64,000 nt of DNA, taken from positions 25,123,788 through 25,187,787 of the forward strand of contig NC_088302.1 in assembly GCF_032854445.1 (NCBI RefSeq), in the 5' to 3' direction. The stretch comes from Liolophura sinensis (Eukaryota; Mollusca; Polyplacophora; Chitonida; Chitonidae). A model generated the notes under the pieces. It did no database searches. It was not told the DNA's origin and saw nothing but the letters and a program-made list of their open reading frames with translations. The position numbers and the translations under genes were made by a program. Positions within the stretch are counted from its first letter, which is position 1, and each line of letters starts with the position of its first letter. Positions 1-10,249 of the stretch are shown in pieces.

Positions 1-963
1 CCTAATGACGTCTGTGCAGAGAACAATTTAATGGAGAGTTTTCCAAGAAGTTCTGCCGTAAAGATATAGTTAATCCTTGTTGTAGACCTGTGAGAGTGCG
101 ATCAAAGGTTTGGAGGGAGACAACCACACCACATTACGGATTCTCAAAAACACGTATCAAATTCAAAGATGAAAAAACTAAAAAAAAACATGTTTGGTGT
201 GTAGAAACATATTATCATTTAACAGAAAACTAATAATTAATTGAAACTTATCTTCGAAAAATTCTTCATCTAAACCCTTTAGTATTGATAATCCCGCAGT
301 CAATGTTGATGCCTCAACCAATCAAAAAAGAATCACTGACGTCAGCAGTTGGGGACGAGATGGAAGTGCAAATATTTATGAAAGGCGGCTCTGTTAATGC
401 AATACCTTTTAGGAAAGTTGACTGACCTACTGAAGTTATAACACAAGGTGAGGTTTGTTATCCTATCCTTTGTTTACTGTGTTATTTAGCTGTGACCCGC
501 GGTTGCGGCCCATCAGGCTAGAATAGACAGAGGTTAGTCACACATAGAAACGCTGATCTCAAAAACACATCTCTTCACCTCTGACACATCTTGCATGATC
601 CGATCTGTCACATCGACTGCGCCCTTAGCTATTACCGTGAAATCACGTCCTTTGGCTGCGTCAGTTTGCGACAACCTGTGAAAGTGCTAGACTTCTAAAA
701 TACCGATTTAGTCCAGACGTTTGACCCAGTTGACATGTCAGCGCCATTGCTTGCGACCGAATTTTCTTAATGGCCGTGGACAAATCTTTCTTCAAATTAT
801 GGGAGTCTCGTTTTCGCAAACAAATCAGCTATTTACGAATCCAGGATTTGTGGAATCCCTCACCGACATGGCCGTACCGCCGCGGTAAAGCAACATGTAT
901 CAGTATCATTGTTATCAAGTTCATCCACTTGTGACCAAAATTTGCTCCAAGAACGAAAACAAG
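1..963. other. Unique AT-rich sequence, no gene recognised
   Basis: I see no open frame with protein-family features, no RNA gene and no clear repeat here. The right edge abuts the inverted repeat that starts at 964. Confidence 0.5.
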
Positions 964-1092
964 CTGTCAGTTCAACCTGCCTCCATCACGTGTAATCCGT
1001 CAGCTTCGCTCTGATTGGTCGCTGATTTGATTACAACCAATCATTTATCGCCCGGACGGTTTTACAGTGATGGAGGCAAGTTGAAATGACAG
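964..1092. repeat. 129-bp inverted repeat, MITE-like
   Basis: The left arm (964-1001) and right arm (1055-1092) are near-perfect reverse complements. Both contain the core CCTCCATCAC or its complement, and each outer end reads CTGTCA(G/T)TTCAAC toward the centre. The spacer of about 53 bp is not repeated. The size and terminal inverted arms resemble a miniature inverted-repeat element. I could not identify a convincing target-site duplication (flanks AAAACAAG and ATAAGTTG), so it could also be a stand-alone cruciform-forming palindrome. No coding capacity. Confidence 0.6.
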
Positions 1093-2579
1093 ATAAGTTG
1101 CGTTTATGGAGTAAACAACAGAGAATGCAGCATAACTGCAGAATATCGTAATCAATCAAGGTATTTCAAAGTGTTTTATTAAAAGAACATTTCACTTAGT
1201 CGATGGTAGAAATAAGATGGCTTCAGGAGCTTTCAGCGCTGAGAAATCAACCAGAACTGCGGCCTGACAGCCTTTTCTCTGTTCCGGCATTTGTCCCACT
1301 AAACAAAAAACCTACAAACTTACAGGTTTCCGGCTTCTTGTAGCAAAGTTTGCCGATTCATACATCAATGCAAAGCCTGATGTGTCGGTTTAGATTAGAC
1401 TATTTTTCCGTGTTTTATGGCCTGTTATGTAACGCTGTATCTTTTGTCTCAGGTATTGGAGTTATGTGCCTTGTTATATAATAAAGATATAAATAGCGTT
1501 CGGACGATTCTGCCACCTATGGTTTGGACATAGTATGGATAACATAGTTATCTTGGCCAACGACATACGGAAAATCTATTATTGCGAAATTATCCTCTAC
1601 CTGAGAAAGGAAAATCTGTCTGAATTACAGTTCGTGGGGTGGTCTTTGCGTTGCGCATCATGTTCGCATAGGCCTACATGTGTCAAACCTGGAAGGGATT
1701 CCCTCAATGCGTGCACGAGGCGCATTCTCCGAGCACATGTATCATAGTACAACATAAAAATTCTGACAGGAGAATTCTCAAGCGATTGCACTCTCCCTAG
1801 CAGTTTAAACTTTTAAATTCAGCGCAATGAATGTCTCAGGCAATGAAACAGTGGCAAGTTGAGCAATGGAGGTAAGCAGAAGTGGCCGTCTGTTGTTGGA
1901 ACAGAGGAGTTAACAAGATTTTACAAGGGGAGGTAATACACCGATTAGGTTTATGCGAGTGACGTAATGTTAGCTAATGTTAGCTCAGTACGAGCCAAAA
2001 CTATGACGAATAAGTTTTTTTTTTTGGGGGGGGGGGGTGTAAAGTGGAGTTATGCCATTATAATAGTTGTTCACACATGTCACTGAAGCAAATTATTTCA
2101 TAAATTACAAGAGTTTGACAAGAACAGTGAACAACCAATGTAAGGCAAATCCCCTTTTCTTCCAGTAATTAAAGCACACATATGTTGCACGTATAATCGA
2201 TACACAAAGTGGCCCGTGCACAAATACAGGCCTGTTTAACTTTTTGAACTGTTTGTTAAATTTGATGGGAAATGCACTTTTTCATGCTGAAAGATAAGAA
2301 CATTCCAGTCTATTTCATAACATAATCTTAAGAGCATTTATTAAAGTCATACTGTCGGAAAAGTTTCGAAATGCCAAGTTGAAAATACATTACCCCTAAG
2401 TAAAAGACATAGCGCTTCTCTGGTTTTACATTTCAACCTTCCTTGGCAAAGCAACACTTACTTATACAAGGGGAGTGGGAAAGGGCGGGGGGGTGTCTGT
2501 GTCAAAAATGGCAAACAATGTGACTGTTTTGCGCTAAATGCCAAGTTCTGTTGCCAGACATCACAAACTGATCGCTCAT
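1093..2579. other. Unique sequence with a T/G homopolymer tract
   Basis: No gene is recognised. A T-run followed by a G-run lies at about 2017-2038. Short frames at 1535-1791 exist on both strands without recognisable motifs and I treat them as chance. Confidence 0.45.
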
Positions 2580-2635
2580 CGTATAAGTGAAAATTTCTTG
2601 GGTACCGCGTGAAACACCAATCTATCAATCAATCA
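2580..2635 (+). mobile_element. SINE-A 3' tail fragment
   Basis: The sequence starts GTATAAGTGAAAAT and continues to GAAACACCAATC, then an A/T/C-rich tail. This is the diverged 3' end of the SINE family seen in full at 40639-40910. The tRNA-like head and body are absent, so this is a 5'-truncated or decayed copy. Confidence 0.6.
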
Positions 2636-3146
2636 GCCAACTATCAGATTATAGATTTTGCAAATTCTGGTAAGATTTCTACATCTGGCGCAAAAAATAA
2701 TTACGTTTTTGTGCGTATTTCTGATCACTTTGTCTGCAGACGTCCATAGATTGGGACTGGCCTTAAGATCGTTCTGCTGCATAAGAACATGTATATGCCG
2801 TAATTAGATAAGCCCATGCGTTCTAATGCTACACATGTTCACGTCTACAGAAGCGTAATGTTTCTGACTATCGATCCTCAACTTGACACTGATCGTTATT
2901 TCATTAGTACATCTGTGCTGTGTAAGTCTGGCTGGAGGGCTCGTTCAGATCTTCACGGACTAAACTGTAAACCACGTGTCGATGTAAAGATCATAACCGT
3001 CAGTGAGTCAGTGAGTCAGTGACTGTCTATCTCAACACCTCGGTCATGAAGACCTTTGTTTGATTTAGAGTTAACACAACAGAAGTCCCCAATGTATATC
3101 AACATTCGGTATACCAGTTGATGTATACAGGCTCAGTTTAATGTGT
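2636..3146. other. Unique sequence; short 9-bp triplet repeat
   Basis: No gene is recognised. A perfect short repeat (GTGAGTCA-type, about three units) lies at about 3000-3021. A 68-codon frame at 2816-3022 has no recognisable motif. Confidence 0.4.
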
Positions 3147-3171
3147 AAATTTGCAACTTTGGTGCAAATTT
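3147..3171. repeat. Perfect 9-bp-stem hairpin
   Basis: AAATTTGCA is followed by a 7-nt loop and TGCAAATTT, a perfect stem. It sits immediately next to a minus-strand SINE head. Its function, if any, is unknown. Confidence 0.55.
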
Positions 3172-3177
3172 AGCGAG

Positions 3178-3234
3178 AGGCCCCTGGTTCATTACACTGA
3201 GCTATCTCGCTAACCAACTGAGCCAGGGAGGCTC
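3178..3234 (-). mobile_element. SINE-A tRNA-like head only
   Basis: On the minus strand this reads AGCCTCCCTGGCTCAGTTGG and onward, closely matching the first ~55 bp of the full SINE-A at 40639. Box A (TGGCTCAGTTGG) is intact, but box B and the SINE body are missing. It cannot be a functional tRNA because only the 5' half is present. Confidence 0.7.
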
Positions 3235-3254
3235 CTTAGACAAAGAAAAAATAC

Positions 3255-4150
3255 CAGATTTGAATATACACTCAAATAAAGTATACAATGCATGAATACA
3301 TACACAAGTAACGAGTACAAGCCATGAATACTCTGGTGTGATAATTTCAGCCAATATATATGTAATTCAATAAGGAACATTAAGTGTCTTTTTGTCCCAT
3401 GGTTAGACCATCTAATGAACAACGTATTCATTTCTTTACGTTTCAGAATGGCTGGTAAAGAAATGTAATATTGTACTTTCAACACTGCTAATATCTGTCC
3501 CAAATTTTAGAAGAATTAGCGTATACAAACAACTAAAGAGTGCAAACCATGGATATGCAAACAAATAAAGTGTACAAGCCAAAAATAAACAAAAAATAAA
3601 GTGTACAATCCATGAGTCCATACCCAAGTAACGAGTACAAGCCATGAATAGACAAATAAATATAGAGTGCAAGCCATGAACACACAAACAAATAAAGAGT
3701 ACAAGTCATGAATATGCAAAGAAATAAAGTGTACAATCCATGCGTACACACACAAATGAAGAGTACAGGCTATGAATATACAAACGGTTAGGTTGCCAGC
3801 CCGGAGCTATACCCAGGTGCCTCACACCGATGTAGCCGCTGTGAGTTCAAGTCTAGCTGATGCTTTCCAGCAGCTTGCAGATTTTCGTGGGCTCTATCCT
3901 ACTTTTTCCCACTGCAATACTAGCCACCGTCGTATATATAAGTGAAATATTCGGCGTAAAACACAAATACAATAAATAAATAGATAAATAAATAAATAAA
4001 TAAATCAAAATAAATAAATGAAGAAACAAATAAAGAGTACATGAATAAGTCATGAATAAACCCACAAATAAAGGGTAGAAGCCACGAATACACACAGTCC
4101 TTCAGAAAGCATAGAGCATGACTACACATATAAAAAGTACAGACCATTTA
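3255..4150. repeat. ~31-bp minisatellite, interrupted by a SINE
   Basis: Degenerate units resembling AATAAAGTGTACAAGCCATG plus ATATACAAAC recur at about 3258-3335, 3530-3785 and 4025-4150. All three minus-strand frames stay open across it (for example 3516-3755 and 3533-3751) because the unit lacks stops. Those frames are repeat artefacts, not genes. A SINE-A copy sits inside at about 3787-4020, and 3336-3529 is unrelated or fully decayed sequence. Confidence 0.75.
3787..4020 (+). mobile_element. Diverged SINE-A inside the minisatellite
   Basis: A box-B-like GAGTTCAAGTC at about 3842 is followed by a body and the tail CGTATATATAAGTGAAATATT ... GGCGTAAAACAC, then a run of AAAT repeats. The head is strongly diverged. 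The copy splits the 31-bp minisatellite, so the array predates the insertion. Confidence 0.7.
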
Positions 4151-4169
4151 ACGTTCCGTAAATAATATT

Positions 4170-4533
4170 CCTGGCCCCATTTGATCAGTTGGTAGAACGT
4201 CCGCTTTGGGGGTCTTTAGATCCAGGGCCTATCAAGGGTCGGGTCACACTTAAGACCTTAAAAGAGGAGGCTGTAGCTTCCTCGCTGGGCGTTCAGCATT
4301 AAGGGAGTAGTGGAATGACTGGTTGACCCATATCTGTATAATGGCTCTGGTGGGGCACCTTACTTGTCTTCGGTAAGTCGTTTCAATGAAGCAGCACGGG
4401 ATAAAACAGCGGTGGAAATCCGTCTTGCAACAAGGAGGAAATTACACGTACATACACTCTAAGGACTCCTTCATCATCATTCACTCGCAAGCACTCACTC
4501 ATTCACTCGCAAGCACTCACTCATTCACTCGTG
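4170..4533 (+). mobile_element. Full-length SINE-B with 9-bp target-site duplication
   Basis: This is a tRNA-derived SINE of a second family. The head contains a box-A-like GATCAGTTGGTAGAACG. The body includes CCTTAAAAGAGGA and CTTCCTCGCTGGGCGTTCAGC. The tail is (CACTCACTCATT)n-like. Perfect 9-bp direct repeats AATAATATT flank it at 4161-4169 and 4534-4542, as expected for target-primed reverse transcription by a LINE enzyme. No protein is encoded. It is related to the copies at 26391, 38810 and 44478. Confidence 0.85.
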
Positions 4534-4542
4534 AATAATATT

Positions 4543-5768
4543 ACATTTACTTGTACTGATATGTTAACGTTCAGAGCAGCTGAGAAGTCTCTAAACTGGT
4601 AAGCCCAAAACCCAATTGCCGTTTGCTAACAAACCTATGGTATACAACATGGTGGTGTCTTTTTTAGGTTTAGTCTCTCAAATGCAATACGACTTAGGCG
4701 CAAACAAAACCACAGCGCATGTCATAGATTATTTGCCTCTTTTCCAAGTTTTTCCTTCCTGGCAAGTTTCGACTATAACCCACCAATTTATACCTGACAG
4801 TCAACTTCGAATCCTGCCGTAGATAATGACGCACAACAAAGAGGAGATAAATGCTAGAAAGTCTGCCAAAAGTCCAAACGGTTAGTAGATAAAGTTTCTA
4901 ATACAAGTTTTTGTACACCAAAATATATTTGCAATTAATTACGCTGCAGGTAAGATCGGTGGTAATAAAGAACAACAGGTAATATGTTAACACCCTCACT
5001 GGGGACCCGTTAATTTTCTTGGCTATCGTGTAAACTGACATTTCCTTTACAAGCCATGTTTTATTCCTCAAGTCGATACACTAAATGTGTTCCAAATTCA
5101 ATTGCCTCGATTAACCAAGTCCACTGTGCGGACATTCGCATGGTGGTCAAGCAGTAAGCCTTTGTTAGACGAACTATTCACTAGTCCAGCCTAGAAAGCT
5201 TTAATATCTGGTATGTTGTTGTCGATACAATACCTGTTCCCTAGGTCGATATAGACTTGATTAGGCGACAGTAAGATATTTCATCGAGGTAGGCGGAGTG
5301 GTAGGGGATGGAGTGTATTCAATTTCCTTCCTACCCTTGGTGGTTGTTAATTGTTCCCTTCCATAGGCATGTTTAATCCACTGAAAAGTGAATAGTTAAT
5401 GTACTTTGACCGAAACAAAATGCAACGAACTCGTTTACGTCTATAAGCCAGCGAAATTCGGTTTCCTTATAAACTGACGTGGAAAGGTCATTTAGATTCA
5501 AAATGACAATATAATAATTTTGTTCAGTGTCAAACCATCAGCTTGGGTAAAACAGAAAAGACAAGGAACCTTATATTCTGTAACAGATCTTACTATCCTA
5601 TCGTGTTTCAATACATATAAATGATCAAATAAGTAACCATCATAACCATCATAAATTGTTCAAGGGATCACTATGAACCAAAACGGGTCATATAACGTAT
5701 GTTAGAATGCTTATGGGACTTTAAATGATTGCTCTGTATATCTCGTGCGCAAGGTGTATATGAAGATG
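4543..5768. other. Unique AT-rich sequence
   Basis: No gene or repeat is recognised. A 68-codon frame at 4616-4822 has no family signature. Confidence 0.4.
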
Positions 5769-5903
5769 TACAGGGTGTCCAAAAAGTCGCGCAGCATCCA
5801 GGTTGAGGTTGAATGATGGCGCTACACAGCGGTGTGTTGCCCCATCTCTTCCAAACATAAAAACCAACTCAGCTCTTTCTTGTACTGTTAGTTTATTAGC
5901 CAT
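5721..5903 (-). pseudogene. N-terminal fragment of mariner-like transposase
   Basis: The frame begins with a true ATG at 5903. About 35 residues, starting MANKLTVQERAELVFMFGRD, resemble the N-terminal helix-turn-helix that precedes DNA binding in transposases of the IS630/Tc1/mariner superfamily. From about residue 36 the frame reads through the distal terminal repeat (residues DAARLFGHPV are encoded by the repeat) and into flanking DNA. No DDE/D catalytic residues exist. This is a deletion derivative in which the start codon region was joined to the far end of the element. Assignment beyond the superfamily is uncertain. Confidence 0.6.
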
Positions 5904-6022
5904 AATTAACTCTGAAAAAGAGAAAAAAAACAGTTAAAATCAGTATTAAATCTGTAACACCAAAAAAAAAAAAAAAAAAAAATGAAAATCAGGATGGTGC
6001 ACGAGTTTTGGGACACTCCTGC
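5771..6022 (-). mobile_element. Internally deleted mariner-like element
   Basis: The left end CAGGGTGTCCAAAAAGTCGC and the reverse complement of the right end (CAGGAGTGTCCCAAAACTCG) form terminal inverted repeats with the GTGTCC(A/C)AAAA signature common in Tc1/mariner elements. TA dinucleotides lie at 5769-5770 and 6023-6024, fitting the TA target duplication of this superfamily. Only about 252 bp remain. The 5' start of a transposase lies on the minus strand and runs directly into the distal inverted repeat, so the catalytic region is gone. A poly(A) stretch at about 5962-5982 lies in the 5' untranslated part. Confidence 0.75.
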
Positions 6023-6035
6023 TATATTGCTGTAT

Positions 6036-6125
6036 AATTAAGACATACAGAATAAACAGAAAAACCAGAGCAGCGACGACAGTGTGATAGTTGGCAAATG
6101 GTTACACGTAACCAGTAAAATAAGG
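6036..6125 (+). repeat. Fragment of the block-A repeat
   Basis: AGCGACGACAGT and GGTTACACGTAACC recur in the same order at 36979-37042 in block A. So part of the A/B repeat also exists 31 kb away, which suggests it contains a dispersed element rather than unique duplicated DNA. Confidence 0.6.
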
Positions 6126-7004
6126 CCTCCTATGGGAACAAATTGTGCCTCTCTTTGGCTGACCTATACCTGTTTTCGTATGAGTGCGACTGTAAGCGAA
6201 AACTATTAAGAAGTAATCCTCACTAGGCCCGATCTTTTTCATGTACTAAACGGTATGTTGATGATCTGCTAGCTTTGAAAAATCCATGTTTAGCAAAGGC
6301 TGTGGAACATATCCGTCCACTTCCATGGGTTTACAGGAAACCACAGACTCTCCAGATGGTACATCTTATTTGGACAGATATATGTACAAAGACCAAAACG
6401 GTTTCTTCCTTCGCAGATAGTTTCAATCTTGACATTGTAACTTATCCTTACTTGGACAGCAATATACGGGTCCTGCACATAGCGTGTACATATATCGTCT
6501 TGTAGCATTTATTAGATCCTACGTGTTGTGTGACGATTTCAGTCAACTTCACAAGTTATTACTGCAAAACAAGTTCTGTCAAGGATACTCCATGAAATGC
6601 CTCCACTCTAAATTTCCTAAATTTTACAATGCGTATAATTCTCTTTTTAGTAAATATTGACAGAGCGTCCAGAATCTCTAGCGCTATGCTTCATGATAAT
6701 GTTTAATTCCGTTTAATACAGGACTAGGGGGTGTATATTAATCGTGCTGAATTAGATCGCTACTTTGGATATACGACCAGTAGCAATCATAGCTCAACCG
6801 AGATACACAGTATCTCACGCTTGTCTAATGATACGTATATATCACCCACCCGAGGACTTCTTAGGTGGGACAATGATAGAGTATAGGATGTTCTATCAGT
6901 AATTTTAATTCCACATAGAGACTTCCTGTTTGTTTGCTTTGGTTAGGGTTTAATATGACTTTCATCATTAATTTGGTCAAGTCCCGACGGTGGCGTAACA
7001 GGCC
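6126..7004. other. Unique sequence, no gene recognised
   Basis: Frames of about 75 codons occur on both strands at 6275-6508 with no recognisable domain. Confidence 0.4.
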
Positions 7005-7154
7005 GGATCCAGTGCTGACCTATTCATGGTGCTGCTTCACTGCAACACAATGCCCAAGACACTACACACACCGCCGACCAAGTCACATTATATTGACACC
7101 GGGTTCGCCAGTACTTGACCTATTCCTCTTATCCTGAACGCTAAGCCAGTGTCA
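7005..7154 (-). mobile_element. Decayed SINE-B-like fragment
   Basis: GTGCTGCTTCACTG at 7029-7042 and CTTATCCTGAACGCTAAGCC at about 7127-7146 match, in the same order, the minus-strand SINE-B at 44478-44757 and the fragment at 14765. The intervening sequence differs, so this may be a related subfamily. Confidence 0.45.
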
Positions 7155-7285
7155 ATTATGACTCGATTCGAGATTAAGCCCGGTGTCTACGGGTAAAGAT
7201 GCAGACGCTCTGTCCCGACTGCCAGTTCTTGATGACTTGGCTGCGGTTTTACACCAGGTGGTTAGGCAGATGTACGTGACGAGAT
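7155..7285 (+). pseudogene. Ty3/gypsy RNase H C-terminal scrap
   Basis: One frame gives RFEIKPGVYG. A shifted frame immediately continues TGKDADALSRLPVLDDLAAV. The pairing of a FEIK-like strand with a GK...ADALSRLP motif is the conserved C-terminal end of the gypsy RNase H domain, where the last aspartate is catalytic. The frameshift between them (about 7190) and the absence of upstream RT or downstream integrase zinc-finger sequence show a relic. It follows a SINE fragment directly, with no visible LTR nearby. Confidence 0.65.
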
Positions 7286-7544
7286 GCGGTTCCCTCTTTG
7301 GCTTTGCTTGCTTTCTTTAATCATGCCGTGTGCCGCTCCCAGCGTAAAACATTGGCAAAGATAACATTAATTTAAAAATGGAACACTCCCATATAGATCC
7401 AGGACTTTAGCACATGGTATGTTTAATCTTTAGACCGACCTATCTGGAGCAATATACGATACACATGGATAGATGTCTGTTGTATCTAACGAGTATCGCA
7501 GTCAGGTCCAAAGCACTTTATCAATTGATTTTCTATTTGAATCC

Positions 7545-7690
7545 ATCGAGCTACCAGTGCCAAAAACATCTCCTTAACGGAACGAATCCCCATGACAGCC
7601 ATCAGGCGGCTGCCAGATTGGGTCTGCCGCCTTCGGGGTCGTTCGGACGAACAGAAATGAATTGTACCCGCGTTCAACTAACGAGAAAAG
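7545..7690 (-). repeat. Inverted fragment of the D-block repeat
   Basis: On the minus strand this carries GGGGATTCGTTCCGTTAAGG and AGCCGCCTGATGGC, aligning with about 11215-11350 in D1 and 18900-19030 in D2. The orientation is opposite to both. This shows that at least this ~145-bp piece of block D is a dispersed repeat. The frame MAVMGIRSVK on the minus strand has counterparts in D1 and D2, but a coding role is unproven. Confidence 0.65.
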
Positions 7691-7812
7691 CAGCGCCCTG
7701 AGGGGCGATGTTGTCGGTTTTCATATATCATCCAACACCATCGTTGTTTGTTTCATCTGGAAATGTGATGGGCCAGTAAGCTGCATATTTCTTAGGGACT
7801 TTCAACATTATA

Positions 7813-7959
7813 ATTTATTTGATTGGTGCTTTACGCCGTACCGATACTCAAGAATATTTCACTTATACGACGGCAGCCAACATTATGGTGGGAGGAAACC
7901 GGATACAGCCTGGGGGAAACTCACGACCACCCGTAAGCTACTGGAAGACCTTCCCGCGG
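7813..7959 (-). mobile_element. 5'-truncated SINE-A
   Basis: Read on the minus strand it ends ... TTGAGTATCGGTACGGCGTAAAGCACCAATC with the usual AAATAAAT tail, preceded by the body elements CATAATGTTGGCTGCCGTCG and GGAAGGTCTTCC. The tRNA-like head is missing. Confidence 0.75.
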
Positions 7960-9683
7960 TCAACATTACAATAAACACTTGTTAACATGCATGTCTTGCA
8001 AAACAGAAATAATTTATGTACTCATGTTTTCCTTCTTAATACATGTTTGGAAAGACTTATTATTTCTGCTGGGTTAGAATGAGTTGCTTTCCTTCCGAAA
8101 TGGCTCCAGGAAATAGCCTGGTGCGTAGCTTGATAACGGAACAGGTTTTCGTCTTCAGCAACCAAAAGGGGGTATCCATGTCAATAATCGCAAGGCGAAT
8201 TTCCAAAACAACATGTAACACCAAGTCACTTAACTACTAAGAATGTAAAGAGAAGCAGTCAACAGTTTTCTTTATGCTAAAAAGACACAAAAAATGTTAT
8301 AGGCGCATAAATTAAATAAGTGTAGGAGGATTGTTGTCGTTTCATCAAAACATGGATCTCAGTTGCGCTTTTATTGAAATTGTTCATACAGGGCCACTGT
8401 GCGTTCTTATTCAACACAATGGAGATAGCGTTAGAGATTCTAGGCACTAATGTTCATGTTTACGGAATTGTAGTGATCGAAAAATCGAAGAAACTAAATT
8501 TAAAGTAATGAGATGTCCTTTACACGACAGTTTTTTTGTAGTAATAAATTTGTGATGCTGACTGAAATCGCTATAAACCATACATGATGGCGTGACATGG
8601 AAACGTCGTATGCTAGACCCTTCAGTATACTGCTATCCAAGTAGCCTAAGCATACTTAACAATGTTAAAATCGAATAAATATCTCTCTTGTAAAATCGGC
8701 GTTTAATACGACAAGCAATTCAGTAGGAGGGCGGCATTGTCGGTATTCTTATTCTGAATCACAGGGTGCATGTTTGACACGCACATGCAGTCGCAGTCTA
8801 CTTCTCTTTCATGTGTTATACTTCTTGTGTCAGTGTTATACATATACATGCATCATTTCAAATCCTAAAGAAACAGAGTTGCTGAGAATGCCATTGTCTC
8901 AATTAGCAATCTCAGAAAGCATTTAAAGGCAAAGAAAACACAAAAATGAAGAATATATCAGATGAAAGACAATTAAACGCTGGGAAGTAAAACAGTTTTG
9001 ATTTATTATTTTTAGAATTTTGCCAACCGAGTAAAATGGTTTTAAAACATTAGATTCTGCAGTGGTATGTAGTGACCCAGGAGGTATCAGTGGTGTTTCA
9101 TCCATGGTTTTAACTTGAAATAGTCCGTTTCAAGGTCCATTCGTCGAACGCATGCATAGATCTGTATGAACATGCATTTAGAATTATGAAACCTATCAGT
9201 CTTTTGATAAGTGGCTAAAACCTTATTTTTATGGCCCTGGTCTCAATATGGCCTGAAAAGGTTATCACAGAATGCAATGATTCAAATGAATTTTAATGGG
9301 TAGAAAAAATAAATCGAACTATATTTGTGGACAGGGTTATTGCTCTTTCCTTTGACATATACTTCACGTCAGTGTTTCCTTTTCCTTTAAAACCATCATA
9401 ACATGTCAAAGATATGCTTTGTGTTTTAGTATTCTTATACTGTGTGATTTATTATGATACGGATGAACGATACCATGCCATTGTGAGTGCACTTTACGTC
9501 TCTCTGCTGTGTTTGATCACTTCAACGTATGGACAACATTATGACCCTCCGAAGCTTCAATCCGATTTGAGACATGAGGCTGTAACTAGGTAAATTATTC
9601 ATGGCTGGGACCCTTTTGGAGAGTTTGTACGCTGAAGTCGGTCGATACTCCGATATTCTGAAATATGTATAAACGGACACCAC
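7960..9683. other. Unique AT-rich sequence
   Basis: No gene, RNA or repeat is recognised. Frames at 8043-8240 and 8923-9105 lack motifs. Confidence 0.4.
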
Positions 9684-9866
9684 ATGACTATATACGTACA
9701 CCACAAAATGGCCTATTTTCTGGCATGGCTATATACATACACCACAAAATGGCCTATTTTCTGGCATGGCTATATACGTACACCAAAAAATGGACTATTT
9801 TCTGACATGGCTATATACATACACCACAAAATGGCTTATTTTCTGGCATGGCTCTATACGTATATC
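9684..9866. repeat. 41-bp tandem repeat, about 4.4 copies
   Basis: Units start at 9684, 9725, 9766, 9807 and 9848, an exact 41-bp period. Each begins ATG(A/G)CTATATAC and contains CACCACAAAATGG. The plus-strand frames at 9684-9974 and 9766-9948 (Met-Ala-Ile-Tyr-Val-His-like repeats) are by-products of the array. Because 41 is not a multiple of three, different frames read the same peptide in turn. Confidence 0.9.
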
Positions 9867-10249
9867 ATACTGTATATCGCGCATACATTTATCATCCTCT
9901 ATACGCGCATATCAAACTATGGTTATAGATGGCACGACCAATCACTAATATCAATACCAATCCCTGTTGGATAATGCCCAATGGCGATCCGGTACTTTGA
10001 AGTGAGCTAAGCGATTACAAGGACATCAAAGGTAGATAAAAGAGTGTCCATTCTATTTATTTTATGAATAATTCTTACCATGCAGCGAAGTGAAAAGAAC
10101 AGAAAATTATATAAACTACACATAATAACGCATGCTGTCTTCAAGGTCTGCATTCTATTCCTTTTTCACACATTAAATGTTACAATTCGTGGCAACCATG
10201 AAAACCAATCAATTTACATGAGGACTGGCGTCCTTTACCACGTCAATAG

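Noticed and set aside
3436-3755. Three overlapping minus-strand frames rich in Cys/Leu/Tyr
   Set aside because: Produced by the 31-bp minisatellite, not by a gene.
9684-9974. 96-codon frame with repeated His-Lys-Met-Ala segment
   Set aside because: By-product of the 41-bp tandem repeat.
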